64,000 nt of DNA, from the NCBI RefSeq assembly GCF_008065135.1, contig NZ_CP042914.1, positions 4,569,404 to 4,633,403 of the forward strand, written 5' to 3'. This DNA is from Roseimaritima ulvae (lineage in GTDB: Bacteria > Planctomycetota > Planctomycetia > Pirellulales > Pirellulaceae). The position numbers were made by a program, and so were the translations under genes. The notes beneath the pieces are model-generated. The model was not told the DNA's origin and did not search any database. It was given only the letters and a program-made list of their open reading frames with translations. Of the stretch, positions 1 to 9,974 are shown piece by piece (the first letter of the stretch is position 1; the number at the start of each line of letters is the position of its first letter).

Positions 1-14
1 CGTTATTCATTTCA

Positions 15-505
15 TCAAACCTGCGATGGATGTTGCATGCGACCTGCAAACAGAATGAGCCGCGATTTTGAATCACCAATCAGGAACAGAATGGGATGGT
101 CCGCGTTAAACATCGGTGCGGATGAATTGTGGACGCGTCCCGAATCGAGGTCAAACGTCATGTTCGTCGCGGCTGCGGCTTCTAGTCCCTCTAGGTTCAC
201 TTCAACGAGTAATTTATCAACGACGCTGTCGATTCTACCCCCGTAGGCATCACCGCGCGTTATCCCCAAAGGATCGAAGCCTCCGCGAACGCAATCGGCA
301 GTCCAATCTGGCTCGGTGGCGAGATCAGCTCGTAGCTCGTCTCCAATCGAAAGCGGGAAATCAAGACGTGCGTTCGGCTGTACGGCAACTCAATCAATTG
401 ACCACGCCCCAGCGCAGGATCCCCAGAGCATTCCTTCCCCTCCGAAGGCAAATTGCTGAATGTTTTGATGGCAAGTAGCCGCTTCGTCGCAAACTCTTTG
501 TCCAA
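15..505 (-). pseudogene. Serpin (serine protease inhibitor) remnant, frameshifted and internally deleted
   Basis: Two minus-strand frames together read as the C-terminal half of a serpin. The 5' frame (505 to 260) carries ELPY followed by FRLETSYEL and GLPIAFAEAS, which match the serpin segment before the shutter. The downstream frame (269 to 15) carries the reactive-loop hinge EVNLEGLEAAAAT and the C-terminal signature FNADHPILFLIGD with FAGRMQHP. The frames differ by one register, and the switch falls near 265-285, where the other frame reads DPLGITRGD, as expected for the ADFSGIT region. About 50 residues normally lying between ELPY and the FRLETSYEL strand are missing, and the N-terminal half is absent. 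It is therefore a decayed copy rather than an active inhibitor. The family assignment is strong; the exact extent is uncertain. Confidence 0.75.
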
Positions 506-817
506 TCGACCAACGGACCGCCTAGCCGACCGTTTTCGACCAGGTCGTATTCGCCGGGCGAATCGCGATTTGAGAATTATTCAGAAAAACCAGATTTTCT
601 GTCCGCCACCCGCTGGCTTTTGCATTGTTACCAACATGAAGCTTGGGCATTGTTGTGCCTCTCTTCGCCGGGTGGGTTGTGACGCCCCGGAGGGGGGGGC
701 GTACAATCAACGCCAGTGGGGGCATGACAGGTCGCCACGCCTCGCTTCTGTAGGACAACAATTTCGCAACGGACTGTCACGCCATTTTCTAGTTAGCCAA
801 AGGCACGAGGTACCACC
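506..817. other. Intergenic, no gene seen
   Basis: About 310 bases between the serpin remnant and the next gene hold no convincing reading frame. They include a G-run near 691-697 and presumably the promoter of the gene starting at 818, but no clear promoter boxes could be picked out. Confidence 0.4.
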
Positions 818-1534
818 ATGCGTTCACTTTTCAGGTTCACTTCCATTGCGGTTTTGATGATGGTCGCGACGACCGCCATTGGGCAAGACGCGACGGCCGA
901 CAAAAGCAAGTTAGAGACAGACGCGCAGAAACGGACACCCGCTGACCAAGTCAGCTTTAGTTCCGAGTTGCAAGTTCCGCTCCAAGCTCTTGCGCACCTC
1001 GGCAAGACCATTGAAGAAGCTCGCGACGAAGCCGACCCGGTGTGCATCGCGTCGGCAGCAAACATCTTGGCGGCAGCTGAATCCATGGCCGCTGGCAAGA
1101 AGGCTTCCGTGACCTCCGAACAATTGTGGAACGAAGCGATTAAGCTCGCTGAGATGCGCAATTCATCCGCCGAACTCGCCGCACTTGCTAAGTTGTCGTC
1201 AGGCGAGCGTTCAACCGATTTGATGGAACGAAGCGAAGCGGCAAAGGATGAAGAAGAAGCGAAAAAAGCAGCCGAAGAAGCGGGGGAGACTGACAGGGAA
1301 CTCTACGGTGATCTGCATGTTATCAACCGATCACACGAGTGGATTAGAATCCGTATAGATGGACATTATCGGTTCACGATCGGACCTCATCAAACCCGCG
1401 CGGTTCATTTGCATGGAGCGTTCCATCTGGAAGGTCGCAGTCGCTACCACTACTGGCACGAAGACATCCACGGACACCGGCATCATTACGACTGGGTCCT
1501 GCGTGACCCACATGATCCACATCACCACCCGTAG
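818..1534 (+). CDS. Secreted protein with His-rich C-terminus, function unknown
   Basis: A 238-residue protein begins with a signal peptide (MRSLFRFTSIAVLMMVATT, likely cleaved after AIGQ). A charged, mostly helical middle follows (about residues 25-165, with runs of Glu, Lys and Ala). A short segment around DLHVINRSHEWIRIRIDG then reads as beta strands and leads into a tail packed with His, Tyr and Trp. The His-rich tail suggests metal binding outside the cytoplasm, which fits the metal-resistance genes nearby, but no family was recognised. A GAGG-like ribosome site lies just upstream of the ATG. The gene is followed by a strong terminator, so it is probably its own transcription unit. Confidence 0.7.
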   Translation: MRSLFRFTSIAVLMMVATTAIGQDATADKSKLETDAQKRTPADQVSFSSELQVPLQALAHLGKTIEEARDEADPVCIASAANILAAAESMAAGKKASVTSEQLWNEAIKLAEMRNSSAELAALAKLSSGERSTDLMERSEAAKDEEEAKKAAEEAGETDRELYGDLHVINRSHEWIRIRIDGHYRFTIGPHQTRAVHLHGAFHLEGRSRYHYWHEDIHGHRHHYDWVLRDPHDPHHHP

Positions 1535-1583
1535 GTCGCGACGCTATTGACTTGCGATGACGGAAGGAAACGTCGAACTGATA

Positions 1584-1619
1584 CGGGATGAAGCATGGAA
1601 GTGTTTCATCCCGTTTTTT
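1584..1619 (+). terminator. Rho-independent terminator
   Basis: CGGGATGAA (1584-1592) pairs perfectly with TTCATCCCG (1605-1613) around a 12-base loop and is followed directly by six T. It ends the transcript of the gene at 818 and argues that the next gene starts downstream of it, at 1644. Confidence 0.88.
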
Positions 1620-1643
1620 ATGTACTCCTATCTGAAGAGAAGC

Positions 1644-3890
1644 ATGAAAACTTTCCGACAGCCAACATTCGCCAACGGCATCGCATTCATCTTCTGCGTC
1701 TTTTTCGTAGCGTCGGTCGGGGCGCAACAACCCGCTCAGCGTCATGCACTGATGATCGCTTGCTCGGAGTTTCCTTATGCTCCCGGAATCAAACCGCTTC
1801 CCGGCGCGTTCAATGACATTGCAAGATTTGAAACGCTTCTTCAGTCCCAGCAATATGATTTTGACTCAATAAAAACATTGGCCGGATGGAACGAGGACAG
1901 TAACAAAAACCCGACAGTTGAGAACATAACGACGGCGTTCGAGGAATTGATTTCTCGAAGCTCCCAAGGAGACCAGGTTTTCATTTTGATGAGCGGTCAC
2001 GGGACACAAATCAAAGCCAAGACCAATACGCTTGACGAATTCGGCATGAAAGAAGAGCCCGACGGAATGGACGAGGTATTCATTGCCGCGGACTACGGCC
2101 CGGAAGCCAAAGTAATTCGCGACGATACCATCGGCCGCTGGCTCGATCGTCTCCGTCGCAAGGGCGCACACGTTTGGATCGTCTTTGATTGCTGCCACTC
2201 CGGTTCGCTGACGCGAAGTCATGGCGACGAAGAACCTCGACGTATCGTTAGCGACGATTCTAGATCGCTGGCGGTCGTTGCGGCGAAGGATGATTGGCGA
2301 GACACGGGAATCGTCGATCTCCAAACGTGCGAACCCGGGTCAGCTGCAGAATCCCAAAACGGCGGCAGCCTGGTTGCGTTGTTCGCGGCGCAAAACTATG
2401 AAACCACGCCCGAAATGACGCGGCCGATTGGAGCCCGACCGACGGCCGAGAATCGACGCGGTCTGCTAAGTTTCCATCTTGAATATCTGCTTAAGAATCT
2501 CGTGGGGCAGACGACTTATCGCGATTTGGAAAACGCATTGGCGAATCGCTACTACGCCGAACGTGCTATGCGCGGGCCCAATCCCTATTTTGAGGGCGAC
2601 TTGGACCGCACGGTCTTCGGATACGAAAGCATGCAACGTAGCAATACCATGCGACTTCAGAAGGTCGGCGAGGACTGGCGACTGCTCGGCGGTGTGATGG
2701 ACGGTGTGACCGAGGGAACGGAGCTAACTGTAAGTTCCCACGGTGAAAACCGTCGTGAAACCATCGGCTCGTTTCGCGCCACAGAGGTCGGTTTATACCG
2801 TTCTGTACTGGAGTGGATCGAGACTCCACAAGGTGAGCTGACGCCCGCAGATGTTTCGTCACTGTCATGTGACATCTCAAAACAACCGGTTAACCCCTGG
2901 AATGTCGCGGTTGAGTGGCTCGATACGGCTGGTGCCTACAAGCGAACTAACTCGATCGAGCAACCACTTCGGGATTGGCTTGCTGAGCAACAACGCAATC
3001 CACGTGCCCCCATCACCACGAGAGCAAATTCATCTGCCAATGTGTGGAGCGTTTGCGTCGCAACGCCCGAGGCCGCACGAAGGTTTGGAGTCGATGTCAT
3101 CGATACGTCAGTGTTGCTTCTAAACGAGGATGCGGTTCTGCGAGCAGAGAATCCAGACCAAAGCGAGACTGGTAATGAACTTTCAGTAGTGTATGCGATT
3201 GCCGATCTCGAGAAGATCAAACAGAACCTCTCTACCGACTTTGAGCGTCTGTTTCGCATGCAGCGTCTGTTTCAACTCGCCGGACTCTTCGGTGATGGTG
3301 GACCGCTGCTGAAAACACGTGGCGTAAATATCGAGTTTCTCCGCGATACAGCTAACTCCAGTGAACGGCTCCACAGTGCCGCGCGCTTGGAGCAGGCAAT
3401 CGACAGCGACGACTTAAGAGTCGGAGACGAAGTGGTCGTTAGTTTGTCCAGCACCAAACCCCAAAAGCTTTGGTACACCATTCTATTGGTGCAAAGTAAC
3501 GGTTTGATCCTGCCAGTCCACGCCGGTTCAATCCTGGACGGGAGGTCCTTCTCCCCTAGTTTGCTGGAAATAAACAAGATCCGTCTGAAGCCAACCAAGG
3601 GAACATCGGCATTCGTCGCTGTCACGGTGCCCGTACTTGATCAACGCCGCCCCGCGGACTTTTCCTATCTTGGACAGCTTCCCATCGGAGTGCATAGCGA
3701 AACCGAAACAGCAGCCACACGGTCAGCTGAACAAGATCATAATTCGGCCCCGTCAACTGCAATCGGAGGGCTGCTTTCTAACACCACACGTGGTGCCAGC
3801 GACAGTCAAGCCGATGCGGTTGCCGTCAAACAGGATGGGGCGCAAATTGCCGTGCGATCATGGAGTATTCGCGCAAGAACTGAACAATGA
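1644..3890 (+). CDS. Secreted caspase-like (peptidase C14) protein
   Basis: A 748-residue protein. The start at 1644 is chosen because it gives a clean signal peptide ending near VGAQQ and avoids translating through the terminator at 1584-1619; an in-frame ATG at 1557 is less likely. The caspase-like p20 domain spans about residues 33-290, with the catalytic His in LMSGHG (His119) and Cys in FDCCHSG (Cys184). The C-terminal part (about 580-690) contains GDEVVVSLSS and LLVQSNGLILPVH, resembling the DUF4384-type beta domain that often follows caspase domains in bacteria. The predicted role is a periplasmic or surface Cys peptidase of metacaspase/orthocaspase type. Its stop overlaps an in-frame ATG of the next caspase gene (ATGA at 3887), so the two are probably co-transcribed. 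Confidence 0.85.
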   Translation: MKTFRQPTFANGIAFIFCVFFVASVGAQQPAQRHALMIACSEFPYAPGIKPLPGAFNDIARFETLLQSQQYDFDSIKTLAGWNEDSNKNPTVENITTAFEELISRSSQGDQVFILMSGHGTQIKAKTNTLDEFGMKEEPDGMDEVFIAADYGPEAKVIRDDTIGRWLDRLRRKGAHVWIVFDCCHSGSLTRSHGDEEPRRIVSDDSRSLAVVAAKDDWRDTGIVDLQTCEPGSAAESQNGGSLVALFAAQNYETTPEMTRPIGARPTAENRRGLLSFHLEYLLKNLVGQTTYRDLENALANRYYAERAMRGPNPYFEGDLDRTVFGYESMQRSNTMRLQKVGEDWRLLGGVMDGVTEGTELTVSSHGENRRETIGSFRATEVGLYRSVLEWIETPQGELTPADVSSLSCDISKQPVNPWNVAVEWLDTAGAYKRTNSIEQPLRDWLAEQQRNPRAPITTRANSSANVWSVCVATPEAARRFGVDVIDTSVLLLNEDAVLRAENPDQSETGNELSVVYAIADLEKIKQNLSTDFERLFRMQRLFQLAGLFGDGGPLLKTRGVNIEFLRDTANSSERLHSAARLEQAIDSDDLRVGDEVVVSLSSTKPQKLWYTILLVQSNGLILPVHAGSILDGRSFSPSLLEINKIRLKPTKGTSAFVAVTVPVLDQRRPADFSYLGQLPIGVHSETETAATRSAEQDHNSAPSTAIGGLLSNTTRGASDSQADAVAVKQDGAQIAVRSWSIRARTEQ

Positions 3891-3931
3891 ATTCGTCCCT
3901 CCAAAAATACTATCGGACTGAGGACATCCCC

Positions 3932-6900
3932 ATGCAACGCTTATCAGTCAGCATCTGTCTAGCACTTATCCTCGGTTATTGGACCACTTGGGTTTCGGAA
4001 ACCCGTGCCCAATCAACGGACCTGAATCAATACAACGACAGCTTTGAGTTCGCGGACGAGGTCGCGCCAACAGCATCCAAAGGCTATCGAAAACAGTGGG
4101 CACTGATCGTCGGCATCGACTACGCCGACGGCGATGCCTATAGCAATCCTCAGCGACGCCAAATCCCGAAGCTGGCCAATGCCCGCCGAGATGCTGCGGC
4201 GCTAAAGGACAAACTGATTCACAAATATGGTTACCAGGAGGAGAACGTTGTCCTTCTATTGGAAGGAGAAGCGACGGGGGAACGAATCAATCGAGAGCTG
4301 CAGAAACTACACGGAAACGATGTCGGCGAACAGGACAGTGTGTTGGTGTTCTTCGCCGGTCATGGTGCCAAACAAACGAACGTCGATGGCAATGTCGTCA
4401 TCTATCCCCACGATGTCGAGTTGGAAAACGGGCGGGCGGAATCGGGAATGCTCTACGTTCGCGATGATCTGATTACTAGGATCAACAAGTCGAAAGCGTT
4501 GCACAAACTGCTAATTTTGGACAGTTGTTACTCAGGTGAGGTTTTCAGCCAGCAGTTAGAATTGGCCGCCCCAAGTTCGCACGACGATGGCAAAGACAAG
4601 TCGTTGTTCTCACAGCGTGGTTTTCAAGTCGTCGCATCTTGCCGAGGTTACCAAGAAGCCTCCGACGGTTCGGGGGTCAATTCTCCATTCGCCTTGGCAC
4701 TGCTTCGCGGCTTGGAAGAGATTCCATCAAACGCAAAACAACCACCGCGTATTTGGACGGGGCGGCTGATGAAAACCTTGGCCGAAGAATTTCGGGCGCT
4801 TGACAGCAGCCAGCGTCCTTCGTACCGAAGTCTGGCGGGCGGGCAAGGCGAGTTTACTTTCTTTCCTGACTTCGAAAATGCCAAGTTTGGCGATCATTCG
4901 CATGGACAACTGTTGTCCGTGGCGATGCTTCGAGCAACTTCGCCAGGTATCAAAGGAAATTGGTGGTTTGACGAGATGCCGTGGTTTATGCCCAGCATTC
5001 GAGGCCGCATTCTGATGCAGAATCAGGCCCAATCAAGATCAAGTGATCTGTCGGCCAGCATTCGGCCCTCGAGTTTGCGTCGTATCGCCGGCAAAGTGCG
5101 AGATCGAATGCATGCTGATGTGGAGCGTCTGCAAAAGAGCACCTTGGAATCTGCTAATCCAGAAGAGGAATCAAAGCACAGAGAACTTCGACTGCTCCGC
5201 CTCCGATCCGAACATCTGACACGACTACTCAAAGAGACTGATCCCGCTGCTCGATTAAAAACACTGGAGTCAATTGAAGCGGATTTGGTTGATCCAGCCA
5301 ATCAAGACATTCTTGAAGCGACCGACTTGCATCTGTTGGCCGTCGTTCGACATTCGATTGGACGGAAGGAAGCCGTTGACAGTTACGAAGCGGCAATCAA
5401 CGGCTATCGGGTACCAGTCCAAGGCGACAATGCGACCAGCAAGCTCAATGAATCCCTCGAAGCATTGTGTCACGCCGACTTTGGTGACTGTCTCGCACGG
5501 TTAGGTGCTGAACCCAATGATACAATCGAGCAATTTAAGCTGGCAATCAGTACGCTCGAACAAACACCCCCTGATGCGTTCCATGTCTACTGTCTCTGCC
5601 GGCTGTCATCGTCTTACCTGAAGGACAATCGTTGGGAAGATGCGCGGATACATCTTTCAACCGCAAAGGACATTGTTAACGACTTTGATTCTGAAGGTTA
5701 TCTCGCCGCCTTTGTGCACCGCAGCGACGCTTGGTCAAAGATGATTCAATGGGAAATCGAAGCGGCGGAAAACTCGTTTCGCGACTCAAATCAAGTATTA
5801 CTGCCTCTGATTGTGGCTAATGCTAGCCCGGAAGCTCGCAAGGCGGAACAAAACGCTGGGCTTGGCGAGAAGTCCACGGCATTTCGCGAATCGTCCGATC
5901 TTGGAGCCAAGGTTGCGTACTTTCATAACTTGCACGGGTTGGCGATGGCGATTCGCTATCGCGGCAAGCCCCAACTGGCCGCTCAGCAATACCGCTACGT
6001 CATCGCAATGATCGAAGACGCGTTGTTTCAATTGCGCAGCGTATCGGATGAATCGTCCACACGGACCGAAGTTGAGCTGAGCCTACTGGAACGATTCATC
6101 AACTCGCAGGAGCGACTGGGCGATTGCAACCTGCTTGGTGATCCCGCCGGCCGAGACTTGGCTGAAGCTGCTGATGACTACCGTCGCGCCATGAGCCGTG
6201 TCCACCGCTTGCCGACGACACGCCGGATCGGTTTACAAGCTCAGTTGTTCTACAAACAGGCTCTGGCCTATGCGTTGCCTTCCCCTACTCAAGACTGCGA
6301 ATTGGCGTTGGAGATGTGTCATCATGCCGATCAAATACTAGAAGACGGAGGCCAGAGTTCCACCGGTCTGCTGCTTGCATTGCAAACGCTTACAACGCCC
6401 ACCGTGGAAATGCTCTCCAGTGGTTCTGGGCAAAGTGCTTTGACGCAGGACCAGTCTCGACAGGTGGTGGCTACTGAGAACGTAAGTGATGAAAGCACCT
6501 CTAATCTTTCTACCACGGAGAAGCTGCGATCGGCAATTCTTACCCTACGAGACTTAGCGGGGCCTTCTGCGCATCGCGATCAACTAGAGTTGATGATGTT
6601 CTCTGCCCGCAACTTGATCGAGTTTGGCCAGGAATCCAGTCGCATGAGACAAAGCGGAGATGTCGAACTCTTGCTGAGCCTCAGTCGTTTGGCACTCAAT
6701 CGAGGCAACGGTCATGTCGACGGTGAGGCAATCCATCTCGGGTCGCAAGCATTCCTGCGGCAATACTACGACACCGCATTCGCCGCATCCCTAGCAACGA
6801 CCCCCAGTGACGCGAAAAGATTGCTTGAAATACAGCATGAAGCGACGACTGGCACTCGCTACGGCAAAGCATACATTGGCTTAGCTGTGGATTCGACGCG

Positions 6901-7333
6901 AAGCGAGCCACAACCAGTACTGGCAATCTATCGCATGGCCGATGCAGCTTACTTGGTTTGCGACTGCCCTAGGAGCAAGGGCTCTTGTGTACTGTTGGAC
7001 GACATCTGCACGCCCGATGAACTCACCAGCGCATGTGAACACGAGGCGTCACTAAAGATGCGACTGCCTTCGGAAGTATCACGCAAACTTGAGGCATATT
7101 TCGCAACCTCAAACCCTCGCTGTGGTATATCGCTTCAGCATCGCGACCCGGTCACGATGCTTGGGTACGCTGTGTGGACCGAAACGTCCGCCAAATTCGA
7201 TGCAGCTGAAAGTCGGAAGAATGCGGTTGCTCCACACGCCACTAAATTGACCATTATCGGCGAATTCCCGTTTCAAATTCCAACCGGTTGGCTGGGTGAG
7301 CGTTCAATGGATCCGAGTGTTCGCGGACAATAG
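3932..7333 (+). CDS. Secreted caspase-like protein with long helical repeat C-terminus
   Basis: An 1133-residue protein. The start at 3932 gives a signal peptide (MQRLSVSICLALILGYW, ending near TRAQS); an in-frame ATG at 3887 overlapping the previous stop is an alternative. The p20 domain covers about residues 54-320, with WALIVGIDYA, the catalytic His in FFAGHG (His144) and Cys in LILDSCYSGE (Cys199). The remaining 800 residues are mainly helical and look like TPR-type repeats (for example the stretch around residues 470-800). A distinct C-terminal segment of unknown type follows. It differs in domain layout from the preceding caspase-like protein, so the two are not a simple recent duplication. 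Substrates are unknown. Confidence 0.85.
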   Translation: MQRLSVSICLALILGYWTTWVSETRAQSTDLNQYNDSFEFADEVAPTASKGYRKQWALIVGIDYADGDAYSNPQRRQIPKLANARRDAAALKDKLIHKYGYQEENVVLLLEGEATGERINRELQKLHGNDVGEQDSVLVFFAGHGAKQTNVDGNVVIYPHDVELENGRAESGMLYVRDDLITRINKSKALHKLLILDSCYSGEVFSQQLELAAPSSHDDGKDKSLFSQRGFQVVASCRGYQEASDGSGVNSPFALALLRGLEEIPSNAKQPPRIWTGRLMKTLAEEFRALDSSQRPSYRSLAGGQGEFTFFPDFENAKFGDHSHGQLLSVAMLRATSPGIKGNWWFDEMPWFMPSIRGRILMQNQAQSRSSDLSASIRPSSLRRIAGKVRDRMHADVERLQKSTLESANPEEESKHRELRLLRLRSEHLTRLLKETDPAARLKTLESIEADLVDPANQDILEATDLHLLAVVRHSIGRKEAVDSYEAAINGYRVPVQGDNATSKLNESLEALCHADFGDCLARLGAEPNDTIEQFKLAISTLEQTPPDAFHVYCLCRLSSSYLKDNRWEDARIHLSTAKDIVNDFDSEGYLAAFVHRSDAWSKMIQWEIEAAENSFRDSNQVLLPLIVANASPEARKAEQNAGLGEKSTAFRESSDLGAKVAYFHNLHGLAMAIRYRGKPQLAAQQYRYVIAMIEDALFQLRSVSDESSTRTEVELSLLERFINSQERLGDCNLLGDPAGRDLAEAADDYRRAMSRVHRLPTTRRIGLQAQLFYKQALAYALPSPTQDCELALEMCHHADQILEDGGQSSTGLLLALQTLTTPTVEMLSSGSGQSALTQDQSRQVVATENVSDESTSNLSTTEKLRSAILTLRDLAGPSAHRDQLELMMFSARNLIEFGQESSRMRQSGDVELLLSLSRLALNRGNGHVDGEAIHLGSQAFLRQYYDTAFAASLATTPSDAKRLLEIQHEATTGTRYGKAYIGLAVDSTRSEPQPVLAIYRMADAAYLVCDCPRSKGSCVLLDDICTPDELTSACEHEASLKMRLPSEVSRKLEAYFATSNPRCGISLQHRDPVTMLGYAVWTETSAKFDAAESRKNAVAPHATKLTIIGEFPFQIPTGWLGERSMDPSVRGQ

Positions 7334-7361
7334 AAAGCAGGACTCTATACAGGTTGGGGGA

Positions 7362-7577
7362 TCAAAACGTGTTTTGCAATTCAGGCTGGCATTTCCCACA
7401 CCAGGAGGCATCGGAAACGCGACAGGCAGTTTCTGAACCGGTGTCAAGCAACCCGCTTCGTGTTTTCTTGCCAAAGCCAAGAAACAAGACGTTAGATCGA
7501 CGGTGAGCCTTGCAAACCGCACGACCACAGAATTGACAAATCGCAATTGCCTCTACTTCGCAATCAAAGCATCTCAT
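7362..7577 (-). CDS. Small zinc-binding (B-box-like) protein
   Basis: A 71-residue protein. The start at 7577 is chosen because GGGGGA lies five bases upstream; the frame is open further upstream without a better start. Cys pairs C3-x2-C6, C14-x2-C17 and C22-x2-H25 form a pattern like B-box or similar treble-clef zinc fingers. A second pair, C60-x2-C63, lies near the end. The family is not firmly recognised. It converges on the caspase gene with only 28 bases between the two stops. Confidence 0.62.
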   Translation of the reverse strand: MRCFDCEVEAIAICQFCGRAVCKAHRRSNVLFLGFGKKTRSGLLDTGSETACRVSDASWCGKCQPELQNTF

Positions 7578-7813
7578 TGAATCCCCCAACCTTTTCCGGA
7601 ATTTGTCGGCGTACACTGCATCCTCAAAGCAATCGCATGCCATCGGGGCAGTTGCGTTGCGCTGATGATGGCACGCGCTTTGGTTCTTCGACGCAATGAC
7701 TGGCATGGTCGTGGCCAGCGCCGTTAAATACGACTACATGCGAAAATGTTCATCATCGCGTGCCCAGTATCGTGGCTGTGCGTGTGCCCCGCGTGAGCGT
7801 AATGCATGCAAGT

Positions 7814-9472
7814 CTACTGCTGACTGAGTGTCAGGCCGCGAAGGCTGTCGTCGCCGCTGTTGTCGACGACAGCATCCAGTGCACCGGTCAACACAAAACC
7901 ATCGACGCGGGCACGGGCCTGGGCGAGTTGTTGTTGAGAAACAATGTACTGCAAGTTTGTGTCAAAGTAGGTTCGTCGGGCAATCAGGACTTGCACAAAG
8001 CTGGTTTCGCCCGCTTTGTAGGCGAGTTCCGCTAGCCTGAGACCTTCCTTTGCGTTGGGCAGAATGTCGCTCGTGTATTGCTCGACAGCGACCAGCGAGG
8101 AATCGTAATCGCGTGAGACGGCCGCCAGTCGGGCCTTGATTGAGTTTTGAATCCGATCGAGTTCTCGCGATGCCCGGGCGTACTCGGCGCGGGCGGCACA
8201 GATGTTGCCCTGATTTTTGTTGAAGACGGGAATCGGTGCACCGATTTGCAGGTTAATCAAACCGTTGTCGGTGCCGTTGTCCACACCGGCGGCAAATTGC
8301 ACGTCAAGGTTCGGGATCGGCTGCACTTCTTGGCGACAGATGTTCGCACGAGCTTGATTGATGCGAGCTTGAGCCGCCTGAACTTCGGGACTCGACGCAA
8401 TCATCGTGGACGCGACGCTGGGCCAATCGAGTTCAGCTTCCTCGCTGGGCAACGTGCCCTGCAGCGGCTCGGCAGTCATATTCGGATTGCCCGCCAACGC
8501 TGCAAGCTCTCGCCACGCCGCGTCGAATTGCACTTGAGCTTGACGCAGTGCCAAACGAATCTCGTTCTGTTGCACTTTCGCTTGAACGACTTCCAGTTGC
8601 GAACCTTCCTGAGCCTCCTTGAGTTGCTCGGCTAGATCAACTCCTGTGTCCGCGACCGACTGGAATTCTTGGATCAGGTTAACACGTTGTTGAGCTGCCA
8701 ACGCATCGTAAAATGCAACGCGAATATCGGTCCCAATGCGATACTTTTGAGCTTCGAGTTGCATCAACTGGGCACGAATCGCTTCGTTCAGTACGCTGCG
8801 ATTGAGAGCCAGTTTGTCGGCGGTGATGATCGTCTGCGAAATGAAAACGGTGTGCTGGTCGGTACCTTGGTCGGCCAATTGTGTCGCTTGATATCCAATG
8901 CTTGGATTCGCACGCAAACCGACCTGGGTTTTGAATCCAGCCGCTTTCTGGGTCGTCGCGAAAAGTTCAGCGACCGTTGGATTGTTGGCAAGCGCGATCG
9001 ACTCGATAGCTTCGAGAGTTAGTCCGGCGGACTGCTCGCTGAAGTAGTAGTCGTCGCTCGTAGAGAAGGGTTGTGCGACGTATGCAATTGCTTGGCCTGG
9101 CGAATTCAATGTCATGATGTCCGCAAGCGAACTGGCACCATCGTACTCTCTTTTGGACTTGGCAGCATCTTCACTGGGATGCTTATCACCCGCGTCCGCA
9201 TCCAATTGGTCGTCAAACGCGACGGTCACCACCGGGGCACTGACGACGCTTTGAAACGAACTGGGGCTTTCGTATACGGGGGCCAAGTGAACCGGCCCAG
9301 ACGATAGAGTTGTGTTCGCAACGTGACTGCCCACGCTTTGACAGCCCGTCGTGAAACTCGTCACCGAACCTGTGATAAGGATGATGTTCAAGACCGCACG
9401 CAACCGCCAACGTCGCGATTGACGAGAACGATTGCTGGTCGGTTGGGATGCGGGCACCGCATTTTCCTCCAT
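7814..9472 (-). CDS. TolC/CzcC-like outer membrane efflux lipoprotein
   Basis: A 552-residue outer membrane channel protein for tripartite efflux. The start at 9472 gives a lipoprotein signal (basic N-terminus, hydrophobic stretch, TGC lipobox); longer in-frame starts exist. The two OEP repeats are visible: the first begins at LTLEAIESIALANNPTV and the second near LDWPSVASTMIASSPEV, with the conserved PIPVFNKNQGN in the second half. The C-terminus, DNSGDDSLRGLTLSQQ, is nearly identical to that of the TolC-like protein at 23385-25157, so the two are paralogues. No pump or adaptor gene is directly attached, so it may serve one of the RND pumps encoded further along. Confidence 0.88.
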   Translation of the reverse strand: MEENAVPASQPTSNRSRQSRRWRLRAVLNIILITGSVTSFTTGCQSVGSHVANTTLSSGPVHLAPVYESPSSFQSVVSAPVVTVAFDDQLDADAGDKHPSEDAAKSKREYDGASSLADIMTLNSPGQAIAYVAQPFSTSDDYYFSEQSAGLTLEAIESIALANNPTVAELFATTQKAAGFKTQVGLRANPSIGYQATQLADQGTDQHTVFISQTIITADKLALNRSVLNEAIRAQLMQLEAQKYRIGTDIRVAFYDALAAQQRVNLIQEFQSVADTGVDLAEQLKEAQEGSQLEVVQAKVQQNEIRLALRQAQVQFDAAWRELAALAGNPNMTAEPLQGTLPSEEAELDWPSVASTMIASSPEVQAAQARINQARANICRQEVQPIPNLDVQFAAGVDNGTDNGLINLQIGAPIPVFNKNQGNICAARAEYARASRELDRIQNSIKARLAAVSRDYDSSLVAVEQYTSDILPNAKEGLRLAELAYKAGETSFVQVLIARRTYFDTNLQYIVSQQQLAQARARVDGFVLTGALDAVVDNSGDDSLRGLTLSQQ

Positions 9473-9974
9473 GAAAAGATAGACCAGCCGGTGTTTTCCA
9501 TCGGCTTGGTACAAGCCAAACATCGAATCGAATCGCTATAGTCCGTCTGATCCCACCTGCCCTTAGTCCGGTGGTAACGGTTGTGCGGATAATAGGCCGT
9601 AGAAGTAGTTGAAACTCAGCTATTCAACGTCGGTTTCCATTTCGACGGAGGTCATTGCTTGATGGCGCTTCTCCCAAGTCTCACTAATGCCTATCGTGAA
9701 TGTCAGCCGTCGGTTGAGGAACCGCGTCCAGAGGATTTCCAAGTCGTTGGTATTCACCCACATAAGGGGTGCAGCGGGCAGACGACAAAGTTGTCGGCAG
9801 GAGGCTTCTAAAATTGTTGTCTTGTTGAGGTCTCTCAGTCACCAATTTGATAGCACGCAGTTTCTGAAACCAGTGTAAAACGTTGGTTTGCCGGTTTGGC
9901 ACACGAGCTGCGTTACAGGAGTTCAGCGGCACTTGTCGTGTAACTCGCCCCCCGAAATGTCAGGATGAATCAGT
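9473..9974. other. Divergent intergenic region
   Basis: About 500 bases between the minus-strand TolC-like gene and the plus-strand His-rich gene. It should hold both promoters. No convincing coding region, terminator or clear operator was seen. Confidence 0.4.

Noticed and set aside
1557-1643. Upstream in-frame start for the first caspase-like protein
   Set aside because: The extra 29 residues would be coded across a strong terminator and would hide the signal peptide; the start at 1644 is preferred.
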